Below are positions 1 to 6,415 of a stretch of DNA of 9,598 bases, piece after piece. Position 1 is the first letter of the stretch. Each line of letters opens with the position of its first letter. The notes beneath the pieces were generated by a model. That model made no database searches. It saw nothing but the letters and a program-made list of their open reading frames with translations, and was not told the origin of the DNA. Source of the stretch: an uncultured Clostridia bacterium (GTDB lineage Bacteria > Bacillota > Clostridia > Oscillospirales > Ruminococcaceae). A program made the translations under genes and the position numbers. The DNA is taken from contig CAMVBT010000074.1 in the NCBI GenBank assembly GCA_947165805.1, positions 1 through 9,598 of the forward strand. Direction: 5' to 3'.

Positions 1-116
1 TCCTCGACCATGGTGTCCTCCGGGAAGCGTATGGTGAAGCGGCATTCCTCTCCCCTCTGCAATGCTCCGAACGGCTTTTTGTATTCCTCGGAAAAGCAGT
101 CGAAAATAGGTCTCAT
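1..116 (-). CDS. Glycoside hydrolase family 13-like protein, N-terminal fragment
   Basis: Only the first 38 codons are present; the gene continues past the left edge. The ATG (114-116) overlaps the TGA of the acetyltransferase gene (113-115), a typical sign of translational coupling. An AAGGAG ribosome binding site lies at 127-132, ten bases before the start. The translation begins MRPIFDCFSEEYKKPFGALQ and then RGEECRFTIRFPED. The 'YKKPFGA' element followed by a 'G..C.F.IR.P' strand resembles the opening of the N-terminal beta-sandwich of clostridial GH13 alpha-amylase/neopullulanase-type enzymes, which act on alpha-glucans such as starch or maltodextrin. That family resemblance is from memory of such N-termini, and no catalytic residue is in view, so the substrate cannot be named. 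It is too short to be missed easily as noise, but the start, binding site and coupling support it as a real gene. Confidence 0.7.
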   Translation of the reverse strand, partial: MRPIFDCFSEEYKKPFGALQRGEECRFTIRFPEDTMVE

Positions 117-634
117 TGTCTTTGTTCTCCTTCTGTGGTTTTATATTTGATCATGTGGCATCTGTCCCACTTCTCTATACCGAAATCAAACGCGGCAGTG
201 TCCGTACTCTGTATCGTGAAGCCCACCGCCTCATAGCACCTTATCGCCGGTACGTTCCCGGAGAATACGCACAGCCGGAGCGACTCGGCGCCGGCTATCT
301 CAAACGCGTACTTCACGGCAAGGCTCAGCATCTCCCTGCCGACGCCCTTGCCGCGCCGTATAGGATCGACAACGACGAATTTGAGCATGGCTTCGTTGGT
401 CTCCGTGCTCACGGAGATGCAGAAAAAGCCCATAGGCCTGCCGAAATCGTTCAGCGCCACAAACGGAGTGTCCCCGTTATTCGCGGCTATCTCACGCAGG
501 AAAAAGTCAAAGCTGCCCCTTGCCAGAGGATATTCGGCGCGGTCACCGCACCACAGTGCGTGCGTGCGCTCGTCCGTTATCCAGTATTTTATAACATCGA
601 AATCCCTGTCCGGTATGTACGGACGCAGTCTCAT
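113..634 (-). CDS. GNAT family N-acetyltransferase
   Basis: A 173-residue protein of the GNAT fold, which transfers an acyl group from acyl-CoA to an amine; the substrate is not evident. The order of elements fits: an N-terminal strand (MRLRPYIPDRDFDVIKYWI), a central strand ending in FVVVDP (86-91), the CoA pyrophosphate-binding loop RRGKGVG (93-99), and the C-terminal N-x-x-A-I-R-C-Y-E-A-V-G-F signature (residues about 127-139), where the Tyr is the usual general acid. I chose the ATG at 634, not the in-frame TTG at 664. The ATG has an AGAGG site five bases upstream and starts at the first conserved strand, and the TTG would overlap the preceding gene. The gap to the upstream gene is 19 bases and the stop overlaps the next start, so it is in an operon. 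It is probably a small-molecule or RimI-like acetyltransferase; nothing in the neighbours fixes the target. Confidence 0.9.
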   Translation of the reverse strand: MRLRPYIPDRDFDVIKYWITDERTHALWCGDRAEYPLARGSFDFFLREIAANNGDTPFVALNDFGRPMGFFCISVSTETNEAMLKFVVVDPIRRGKGVGREMLSLAVKYAFEIAGAESLRLCVFSGNVPAIRCYEAVGFTIQSTDTAAFDFGIEKWDRCHMIKYKTTEGEQRQ

Positions 635-653
635 ATCAGCCTCTTTTCCCGGG

Positions 654-1502
654 TCAGAAGACAAGCTCCTCCCCCGCGTGAAGATACTGCAAACGGTCGC
701 CGAGGCGCTGCTTCATCAGCTCATACGCCGCGGGGCCTGTGCAGTGGAATGTGTAGACCGTTCCGGTCTCTGTCGTTATTATCTCGTTTATCGTCTTTTC
801 AAGGTGGTCGGCGGAGCAGACAAGCTTCTTTGTCGGAGCTCCCATAAGATGAAAGCCTCCGATCACCGACAGCACCGGCACTCGCGGAAAACGCTTCATC
901 GCGGTCTTTACTACGTTCGTGATCCCGCAGAGCGAGCACGGCGATATCACCACCATACCCGCCGAACGGTCATTGTCCGGGAACAGCACATAGAACGCCT
1001 CGTGTGAGAAGTCGTCGCGGACGAGCTTTCCGTCCTTCTTCATGAACAGCTCCCTGTCCTCGCAGTAGAACGAGGTGTCGGGGTGCTCGTTCGACATAGC
1101 GAAGAAGCCTGTGTCTATCTGCTGGAAATTATTGTAGAATATAAATCTGTCCGGGTGCTCCTCATAAACATAGCTCAGCCTGCTCATGCGGGTACGCAGG
1201 AACGACTGCCTGATATAGAGCTCGTTCCTGCACGCCTGCTTTGCGTAGATCATCGCGTTCCTGTTCTGTTTCAGCACCTCATCGAGACCGCCCGTATGAG
1301 CATCGAGGTTGTGCGAGATCATCACCGCGGCGATGCCGGAAAGGTCTATGCCGAGGCGCTTCGCGTTGTGCGCGAGCTTCTCCGAGGCGCCCGTGTCTAT
1401 CAGGTAGCGTATCCCCGCGTTCTCGACGTACAGCGATATGCCGTGCTCGGTCTTTAATTTGTCGGAAGCGCTCGTATTTTCAATAAGTGCAACTATCCGC
1501 AT
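654..1502 (-). CDS. MBL-fold protein, COG1237-like, with degenerate metal-binding motif
   Basis: A 282-residue protein matching the metallo-beta-lactamase-fold group that includes the archaeal dihydropterin-ribofuranosyl-aminobenzene phosphate synthase-like proteins (COG1237). Seen: LIENTS near the N-terminus, YLIDTGAS (33-40), NAKRLGIDLSGI (46-57), GGFHL (215-219) and a late FHCTG (252-256). All are hallmarks of that group, and the length is usual. The central metal motif, normally S-H-x-H-x-D-H-T-G-G, reads S-H-N-L-D-A-H-T-G-G (63-72). The second His and the Asp-His aspartate are therefore replaced, by L66 and A68. The later 'G-C-x-H-x-G-I-x-N' element reads SPCSLCGITN (187-196), with Leu at the His position. 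The reading frame is intact. Activity as a normal dinuclear metallohydrolase is doubtful; a changed metal site, a binding role or a different chemistry is possible. The ATG has a GGAGG site (1511-1515) eight bases upstream and sits 26 bases after the preceding stop. No signal peptide, so cytoplasmic. Confidence 0.85.
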   Translation of the reverse strand: MRIVALIENTSASDKLKTEHGISLYVENAGIRYLIDTGASEKLAHNAKRLGIDLSGIAAVMISHNLDAHTGGLDEVLKQNRNAMIYAKQACRNELYIRQSFLRTRMSRLSYVYEEHPDRFIFYNNFQQIDTGFFAMSNEHPDTSFYCEDRELFMKKDGKLVRDDFSHEAFYVLFPDNDRSAGMVVISPCSLCGITNVVKTAMKRFPRVPVLSVIGGFHLMGAPTKKLVCSADHLEKTINEIITTETGTVYTFHCTGPAAYELMKQRLGDRLQYLHAGEELVF

Positions 1503-1528
1503 TATCCTCTCCTCCGCTCTGAATGGGG

Positions 1529-2197
1529 TCAGATATCGTCGTCTTCCTCATCGAGCTTCACGCGCAGTATCGGGCTGACCTTCGTGGGGCCGAACAGCGC
1601 GTTCATAACGTGCTTGGTCTTGTGCGACACCGGAAGCCCGTCCGAATCGACGGTCTCCTCGTCCCTGCGGAAGCCGTCCTCACGGTTTATCCCCTCAAGG
1701 ATACGCGAGAAGTCGGCCTTTTTAAACTCGTCATCCTCGGGCGCGGCAGCGGGCGTTCCGTAGCTGCGGTACGCGGCGGCGGCGTTCGCCGGGATAGCCG
1801 ACGGGGCGGGTCTTATGATCTCGTCGGTGACGATCTGGCCTTCGACCTCGGCAGGCGGTTCTTCCGCTGCGCCGCGGTCCCTGTATTCTTCAAGCGGCTG
1901 TTTCAGCCTCTCGTAAGGCGAGGGCTCGATATAGCCGTCGGACTGCTTCGTTCTTGACAGCGAAGGCCGTCTCGGAGTGAACACCTTTACGTCCTCGTCG
2001 GGCTCTGGCTCCTGCTTTGCGGGCTCCGGTACCGGCTTCGGGGAGGTGACGGTCTTCATTACGGGCGGAGCGGCGTTCTCCGGACGCTCGCCGAACGGCG
2101 TGAACGGCGGTCTCTCGCGGTTCTCGCTGCCCGTGGGTATCACAACGGTCTTAGGCCGCGCAGCACTGTCCTGCGGAGCCGTGCCGCTCTTTATCAC
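1529..2197 (-). CDS. C-terminal part of frameshifted zinc-motif/low-complexity protein
   Basis: This open frame is best read as the tail of the preceding gene, not as an independent gene. Its only candidate start is a GTG at 2197 with no usable ribosome binding site (AAGG directly abuts it). The same frame stays open and makes compositional sense further upstream, to about 2350, where it encodes a Tyr/Gly/Pro/Gln-rich repeat that continues the composition of the upstream frame. As written it is 222 residues: a long, probably disordered segment rich in Pro, Glu, Ala and Arg, then a more ordered-looking end with ADFSRILEGIN, SHKTKHVMNALFG and an acidic terminus (DEEDDDI). The short SHKTKHVMNALFG block could be a conserved docking or localisation motif, but I do not recognise it. 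No catalytic motif, membrane segment or signal peptide is seen. Its TGA lies 26 bases before the beta-lactamase-fold gene. Confidence 0.6.
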   Translation of the reverse strand: MIKSGTAPQDSAARPKTVVIPTGSENRERPPFTPFGERPENAAPPVMKTVTSPKPVPEPAKQEPEPDEDVKVFTPRRPSLSRTKQSDGYIEPSPYERLKQPLEEYRDRGAAEEPPAEVEGQIVTDEIIRPAPSAIPANAAAAYRSYGTPAAAPEDDEFKKADFSRILEGINREDGFRRDEETVDSDGLPVSHKTKHVMNALFGPTKVSPILRVKLDEEDDDI

Positions 2198-3914
2198 CCT
2201 TGAGACGCCCTGCGGACGCTGGGGGCGATAATAAGGCTGGAACTGCCCGTACTGCTGCGGCTGCGGGCCGTAAGCGCTCTGCGCGGGCTGCGGGCCGTAG
2301 GCGTTCTGCGCGGGCTGCGGGTACTGACCGGGATAGCCGTAGGACGACTTGCTGCTGCTGGGCGTACTGCTGCGGGTACTGCGCGGACTTCGGGGGCTCC
2401 TGCTTTTTCGGCTGCTCCGAGCCGAACAGCCTTCTTACAGCCTCCATAGCCGCCTTTTCCGATTCCGCCAGAGTTGACGGAGCGGGCGGCGGAGTCCTCA
2501 GTGACGCGGGCTCGCGCTCCACCTTCTCAAACACGAACTTTTTGATATGCTTGCCGGACTCGGTGACTTCCTCTTCCTCAACGGTCTCCTCTTCCTTGTG
2601 CTCGAACAGCGGAGCCTGCTTCTTTGAAGCGAACTCGCTGCCGTGGGAAAGCTCGATGAAATCGTTGAGCTCCTTCTCCCCTGCCTCGCCGAGCAGTATG
2701 CTGTCCTTGAGACGCAGCGCTCTCTGATACCAGAGCGAGAAGTCCCTCTGTGTCATATCGACGTTGACGCGCGCCGCCATTTCCTTGTAGAGCTGATCCA
2801 CCTTGGCATTCACGGTGTCCTTGTCCACATAGACTATCTTCGGGTCCCCGTCGTCGGCAGGCGCTACGGTCACATCGACGGCGGTGGCGGAGATAGCCTC
2901 GGCGAGCTCGGGATCCTCGCCCTTCATCAGCTCGAGGCAGGTGGTGCCCTCGCGGTTCATGCGACTGCAATAGTCGAAATCGTAGTCGATGTCGCGGATA
3001 TAGTAATCTCCGCAGCGGGCGCATTTCTGCACATACACGCCGCTGCGCGCGGAAATGTCTATCTCGAGGTCGATCATCGCCTTGAACGACCCGGGTACAT
3101 ACACATAATTCGGGGACGATGTGAGCGACTTGATTATCGTAGCCGCCATGCTGTCGTCCTTGTCCGGTATGAACTGCTTGACCGCCGCAAAGGCGTCCAT
3201 GGCGATCTTATCGGTAAGATCGGGGTTCTTGCGCGATCTGTATGTATCGCTGTACTCTATTCCCTGAAGCTGATTGCGGGCTATCTCCTTGGCAGCCGAG
3301 TTCATAACGAACGGCGAGTTCGGGAGCCTCCCCGCTGAATAAACGCTCGTCGAGGCTATCTCGCTTATCGGGAAGCCCTGCTCGTTCGCCGCCACATTGT
3401 AAAGCAGATCGAAATAGTTCGAGCGCGCCACCGCCTGCTGCGACGAGGAGAGCTTCACGCAGAACACGAAATCGGTCTTTGCGCGGGCGTATTCCTGCAT
3501 ACGAAGGAGATTTATCCATTCGTTTATGGCGCGGTTGTATCGGTAGTCGGAAAGGCGCTCGAATATCGCTTTCTCAAACGGGGTGCGGCACTTCATGAAG
3601 CTCTGCCAGAGCGTATTCGTGCTGACCTCGCTCTGACGGCAGAGATAATCTATCCAGCAGTCAATGACTATCTTCTCGAATATCGTGCGCATATTCTGCT
3701 CGTAATACTTGTGGCAGGACGATATCGAATTCCTCACCGAATATACGTCGTCTATGCTGTATTCGCCCGTCCGCGCGGCAAGTCTGCACAGATCGGTGCA
3801 GTGCTCGAGGAACAGCGAAAAATCATAGCGGCAGAAATTCATCAGATTGTGCGGATAGACAAGCGTGTATATCTCGCCGGAGTTCTTTCCGGCTATATTG
3901 AGCTGACGAGGCAT
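2151..3914 (-). CDS. Uncharacterised protein with four-cysteine zinc-type motif and Pro/Gln-rich tail (N-terminal part, frameshifted)
   Basis: Function unknown. Residues 1-about 290 form a mostly helical, Tyr/Arg-rich globular region. It is followed by a C-x-x-C-G-D-Y-Y...Y-C...C cluster with Cys at 298, 301, 316 and 326, which resembles the zinc-binding 'CxxC...YC...C' element of some uncharacterised Clostridia families (DUF6076-like; a tentative match from memory). Residues about 330-430 are helical, 442-453 are a Glu-rich run, and after about 470 the chain is Pro/Ala/Gln-rich and probably disordered. Around codon 522 the frame goes wrong: the last 65 codons (Arg/Ala/Pro-rich, stop at 2151) are an out-of-frame reading of a Tyr/Gly/Pro/Gln repeat whose correct frame leads into the 2197-1529 segment. 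The intact product would be about 795 residues. I chose the ATG at 3914 over a GTG at 3926 because AAGGTGA lies eight bases before the ATG, whereas that site overlaps the GTG. No signal peptide or membrane helix. It lies 41 bases downstream of the membrane-protein gene. Confidence 0.75.
   Translation of the reverse strand: MPRQLNIAGKNSGEIYTLVYPHNLMNFCRYDFSLFLEHCTDLCRLAARTGEYSIDDVYSVRNSISSCHKYYEQNMRTIFEKIVIDCWIDYLCRQSEVSTNTLWQSFMKCRTPFEKAIFERLSDYRYNRAINEWINLLRMQEYARAKTDFVFCVKLSSSQQAVARSNYFDLLYNVAANEQGFPISEIASTSVYSAGRLPNSPFVMNSAAKEIARNQLQGIEYSDTYRSRKNPDLTDKIAMDAFAAVKQFIPDKDDSMAATIIKSLTSSPNYVYVPGSFKAMIDLEIDISARSGVYVQKCARCGDYYIRDIDYDFDYCSRMNREGTTCLELMKGEDPELAEAISATAVDVTVAPADDGDPKIVYVDKDTVNAKVDQLYKEMAARVNVDMTQRDFSLWYQRALRLKDSILLGEAGEKELNDFIELSHGSEFASKKQAPLFEHKEEETVEEEEVTESGKHIKKFVFEKVEREPASLRTPPPAPSTLAESEKAAMEAVRRLFGSEQPKKQEPPKSAQYPQQYAQQQQVVLRLSRSVPAARAERLRPAARAERLRPAAAAVRAVPALLSPPASAGRLKGDKERHGSAGQCCAA
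2265..2318 (-). repeat. Two tandem 27-bp coding repeats (nine-residue NAYGPQPAQ-type unit)
   Basis: Two adjacent 27-base units, 2265-2291 and 2292-2318, differ at two positions only. In the restored frame they encode NAYGPQPAQ and SAYGPQPxx-type units, flanked on both sides by shorter degenerate copies (GQYPQPAQ before, QQYGQFQP after). They form a Tyr/Gly/Pro/Gln low-complexity segment at the middle of the frameshifted protein. Confidence 0.8.
2348..2360 (-). other. Single frameshift joining two parts of one gene, in a CAG-codon tract
   Basis: On the minus strand the upstream frame reads Q-Y-A-Q-Q-Q-Q, with the last Gln codon CAA at 2351-2349. Moving on by one base, the alternative frame reads K-S-S-Y-G-Y-P-G-Q-Y-P from AAG at 2350-2348 and continues the Pro/Gln/Tyr composition without a stop to 1529. 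The sequence therefore carries one extra base or lacks two here. Slippage of whole CAG units would not change the frame, so a point indel (mutation or assembly/sequencing error) is more likely than repeat-length variation. I see no known bacterial slippery heptamer and no stop codon at the site that would suggest programmed frameshifting. Confidence 0.8.
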
Positions 3915-3955
3915 TGCCTCACTCACCTTCCTTCATTCGGATATCTGTACGCGGC

Positions 3956-4888
3956 TCATTCTGCCGCTTCCCCGCTCACCGCTTCGGTCTCCGGCTCCGG
4001 TGCCGGTGCCGGGGCTGCCGACGTTCCCGCGGGGCCGTAGTATTCCTCATCGTTGTAGTCGTGTTCTTCGTAGTAGGTCTTTACCTTCTTGTCCGCCGGG
4101 GATTCTTCCTCTTCGTCCTTCTTCTTCGCGGCTTCCTCGGCCTGCTCGAACATCTTCTTTATATCCTTCGCGCGGCCGTCGATATAGAGCTCGTGATTGT
4201 TAAGCCATTTGTAGACCACCGAATCCCTGTCCATGGTGACAAGCACCTTCTGGCTCCCGACGTGCTTGTAGCAGTTCAGATACGGGAGCGATATGTCGTC
4301 CTCGGTCTTCTCGACGTAGTAGGAGGTCAGGCTTCTTTCCGCGCCCGCCCCGTCGATATACATAACTATCCTGTACGAATTGTCGGGCGAGAAGTCGTAC
4401 ACCTCCGAACGCTTGGAGATATCACATTCCGTCAGATTGGCAAGGGTCTGTATCGTCAGGTTGAAGTGCAGCATCGTCAGGTACACAAGCGTCCCGACAA
4501 CGAACATCAGCAGGTATATCGTGCCGAGTATCGTCTTGAAGGTCTCGTTCGCGCCGGACGCCAAAAATACCAGCAGACACGTCACCACCGGCGGAGCTAT
4601 CAGATACCAGTGTCCGAAGCCGATTATCAGCAGCACGAACGTTATCAGCGGGCTGATACAGGCGGCTATACGGGTTAATATCTGCTTTCTTGTGTAGAAC
4701 ATCACTCCCGCAAACACGAAGTTGACAAGAACATAGAGCAGGAACAGCGGAACAGCGTTCACCGGCTGCATATAGTAAGCAAAGGACAGCCAGTCGATAT
4801 AAAGCAAAAATGCGGGATAGCCCAGCGAAAGAAGCGAGACTCCGAGCTTCACCCACCTGTTTCTGAAAATGTCGAGAACCTTATCCAT
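3956..4888 (-). CDS. Uncharacterised five-helix membrane protein with charged C-terminal domain
   Basis: A 310-residue protein I do not recognise. Hydrophobic segments at about residues 14-36, 43-65, 71-91, 93-111 and 119-141 are followed by a soluble region (about 150-245) and then a Lys/Glu-rich, coiled-coil-like stretch (246-280) and an Ala/Pro/Glu tail. Positive charges before the first helix and in the TRKQILTR loop (66-73) suggest a cytoplasmic N-terminus. With five helices that would place the C-terminal part outside, but this is only a topology inference. The frame is open further upstream to a possible start at 5059. I chose the ATG at 4888 because AAAGG lies just upstream and because a strong promoter (4984-4956) falls inside the would-be extension, which is an AT-rich translation of intergenic DNA. 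It is the first gene of the minus-strand unit, with the zinc-motif protein gene 41 bases downstream, suggesting a joint function. Confidence 0.8.
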   Translation of the reverse strand: MDKVLDIFRNRWVKLGVSLLSLGYPAFLLYIDWLSFAYYMQPVNAVPLFLLYVLVNFVFAGVMFYTRKQILTRIAACISPLITFVLLIIGFGHWYLIAPPVVTCLLVFLASGANETFKTILGTIYLLMFVVGTLVYLTMLHFNLTIQTLANLTECDISKRSEVYDFSPDNSYRIVMYIDGAGAERSLTSYYVEKTEDDISLPYLNCYKHVGSQKVLVTMDRDSVVYKWLNNHELYIDGRAKDIKKMFEQAEEAAKKKDEEEESPADKKVKTYYEEHDYNDEEYYGPAGTSAAPAPAPEPETEAVSGEAAE

Positions 4889-4955
4889 AGGAAGACCTTT
4901 CTTTTTGTAATTCTTTTCTTTATATTCAAGCGCATAATAATCCAATATATTTTCT

Positions 4956-4984
4956 ATTGTACACCAAAACAAGATAAATTTCAA
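4956..4984 (-). promoter_or_regulatory. Sigma-A-type promoter for the membrane-protein operon
   Basis: On the minus strand a TTGAAA -35 box (4984-4979) is followed after exactly 17 bases by a TACAAT -10 box (4961-4956). Transcription would start near 4949, leaving a leader of about 60 bases before the ATG at 4888. The rest of the 4889-5163 region is AT-rich; I see no riboswitch-like structure in it. Confidence 0.7.
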
Positions 4985-5102
4985 TAGGAAAAGCAATTTT
5001 TTTATAATTTGCCAAAAAAACAAAGAATATTCGTTCATCATTTCCGCCCTAATGAACATCTTTAGCAGCTCTTTTTGTCACAACTAATCTGTTCTCCCCC
5101 CA

Positions 5103-5131
5103 TTGATTTTTACATTTTTATGTGTTATAAT
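5103..5131 (+). promoter_or_regulatory. Extended -10 sigma-A promoter of the phosphofructokinase gene
   Basis: TTGATT (5103-5108) and a consensus TATAAT (5126-5131) are separated by 17 bases, with TG at 5123-5124 giving an extended -10. Transcription would start near 5138, about 25 bases before the ATG at 5164; AAAGGA at 5151-5156 is the ribosome binding site. A small inverted repeat, ATGTA at 5130-5134 and TACAT at 5140-5144, overlaps the -10 end and start site and could be an operator half-site pair, though arms of five bases can arise by chance. Confidence 0.8.
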
Positions 5132-5163
5132 GTATCTATTACATATCACGAAAGGACATCACA

Positions 5164-6381
5164 ATGAATATAGCAATCGCACAATCCGGAGGCCCCACCT
5201 GCGCTATAAACGCTTCACTTGTCGGAGCGTACGCGGAGGCTCTCAAATACCCGCAGATCGACGCTATCTTCGGCTCGATAAACGGCATCGAGGGCATCAT
5301 AAACAACGATCTCATAGACCTCAAGAACTTCATCAGGAGCAACGACGATATGGAGCTTCTGAAGCAGACTCCCTCCACGGTACTCGGTTCGTGCAGATAC
5401 AAGCTGCCCGACGAGGAGGACGACACCTCGATCTACGAAAAGATCATGAACTGCTTCATCAAGCACGACATCAAGGCTTTCTTCTACATCGGAGGCAACG
5501 ACTCCATGGACACCGTGCTCAAGCTCTCCGCCTACGCCGAGCTCCATAAATACGATGTGCGCATCATCGGCATACCAAAGACCATAGACAACGACCTGTG
5601 CGCAACCGACCACACTCCGGGCTTCGGGTCGGCTGCGAAATACGTTGCCACCACCGTTCAGGAGATAGTCTGCGACAGCGCCGTTTACAGCATCGAATCC
5701 GTCACTATCATCGAGATAATGGGACGCCACGCGGGCTGGCTCACCGCCTCGACCTGCGTTATCCGCGCCAACGGCGTGAACGCTCCGCACCTTATCTATC
5801 TGCCGGAGGGCAATTTCAGCGTTGACCGCTTTGTCGAGGACGTGAAGCGCGAACAGGCCAAGCACAAGGCGCTTGTCATCGCGGTCTCCGAGGGCATAGA
5901 GCTTGACGACGACAACTACCGCTCCGGCGTGACCGACAATTTCGGGCATAAGTATCTGTCCGGCATAGGCAAGCAGCTCGAAAACATCGTAAGGCAGAAA
6001 TTCGGCTGCAAGGTACGCTCTATCGAGCTTAACGTCATGCAGCGCTGCTCGTCCCACATCTGCTCCAAGACCGATATCGACGAGGCCTGCGCGATAGGTG
6101 CGGCGGGAGTAAGGGCTGCGCTTGCCGGCGAGACCGGAAAAACTATGGTATTCAAGCGCATCAGCGATATCCCCTACATCATCGACATCGTTTCCGTTCC
6201 CGCCTCCGAGACCGCCAATAAGGAAAAATTCTTCCCCAAAGAATGGATCACTCCCGACGGCACCAACGTCAACGAGCACGCGCTCCGCTACTTCCTCCCG
6301 CTCATTCAGGGCGAGAACGTGCTCCGTATGCGCAACGGTATGCCCGAACACTTCAAAATAAAGGAAGAAGTCCTTAAATAA
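5164..6381 (+). CDS. pfp: Pyrophosphate-dependent 6-phosphofructokinase
   Basis: A 405-residue PFKA-superfamily enzyme that phosphorylates fructose 6-phosphate to fructose 1,6-bisphosphate in cytoplasmic glycolysis; with pyrophosphate as donor the step is reversible. Motifs in order: the N-terminal phosphoryl-donor loop AQSGGPTCAINA (6-17); GGNDS (110-114), where D113 stands at the E. coli Gly104 position that decides between ATP and pyrophosphate; PKTIDND (138-144) with K139 at the Gly124 position and catalytic D142; and the sugar-phosphate motif MGRHAGW (186-192). Asp at the first site and Lys at the second are the known signature of pyrophosphate enzymes, so the donor call is fairly firm although not tested. 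N112 replaces the Asp of the usual GGD. The length suits the group of about 400 residues. It is monocistronic: own promoter upstream, bidirectional terminator immediately after the TAA. Confidence 0.92.
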   Translation: MNIAIAQSGGPTCAINASLVGAYAEALKYPQIDAIFGSINGIEGIINNDLIDLKNFIRSNDDMELLKQTPSTVLGSCRYKLPDEEDDTSIYEKIMNCFIKHDIKAFFYIGGNDSMDTVLKLSAYAELHKYDVRIIGIPKTIDNDLCATDHTPGFGSAAKYVATTVQEIVCDSAVYSIESVTIIEIMGRHAGWLTASTCVIRANGVNAPHLIYLPEGNFSVDRFVEDVKREQAKHKALVIAVSEGIELDDDNYRSGVTDNFGHKYLSGIGKQLENIVRQKFGCKVRSIELNVMQRCSSHICSKTDIDEACAIGAAGVRAALAGETGKTMVFKRISDIPYIIDIVSVPASETANKEKFFPKEWITPDGTNVNEHALRYFLPLIQGENVLRMRNGMPEHFKIKEEVLK

Positions 6382-6384
6382 CAA

Positions 6385-6410
6385 AAAGCTCCCGGATCAC
6401 CGGGAGCTTT
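6385..6410. terminator. Bidirectional rho-independent terminator
   Basis: A perfect 11-bp stem, AAAGCTCCCGG with CCGGGAGCTTT, and a four-base ATCA loop. On the plus strand it is followed by GATTTTTATA. On the minus strand the stem runs into TTTTTGTT. It sits between the phosphofructokinase stop (6381) and the stop of the converging oxaloacetate carboxyltransferase gene (6416-6418), so it can end both transcripts. Confidence 0.92.
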
Positions 6411-6415
6411 GATTT

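Noticed and set aside
635..664. Longer acetyltransferase starting at a TTG at 664
   Set aside because: It overlaps the upstream gene, and the ATG at 634 has a well-spaced AGAGG site and begins at the first conserved strand.
2265..2318. CRISPR-like array
   Set aside because: The repeats are directly adjacent without spacers and encode an in-frame peptide repeat.
2345..2362. Programmed ribosomal frameshifting at the CAG tract
   Set aside because: No A-AAA-AAG-type slippery heptamer, no stop codon in the shift window and no clear downstream hairpin were seen; a simple indel is the more economical reading.
2643..3338. Plus-strand open frame of 231 codons inside the zinc-motif protein gene
   Set aside because: It is antisense to a frame with a coherent cysteine motif and domain pattern, and shows only the Val/Leu/Arg-rich look of shadow translation.
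4889..5059. N-terminal extension of the membrane protein to a start at 5059
   Set aside because: It translates AT-rich intergenic DNA, contains the TTGAAA-17-TACAAT promoter, and a good ribosome binding site and ATG exist at 4888.
5215..6384. Long open frame antisense to the phosphofructokinase gene (389 codons)
   Set aside because: A shadow frame produced by GC-rich codon bias; its translation resembles no protein family, and the plus-strand gene is certain.
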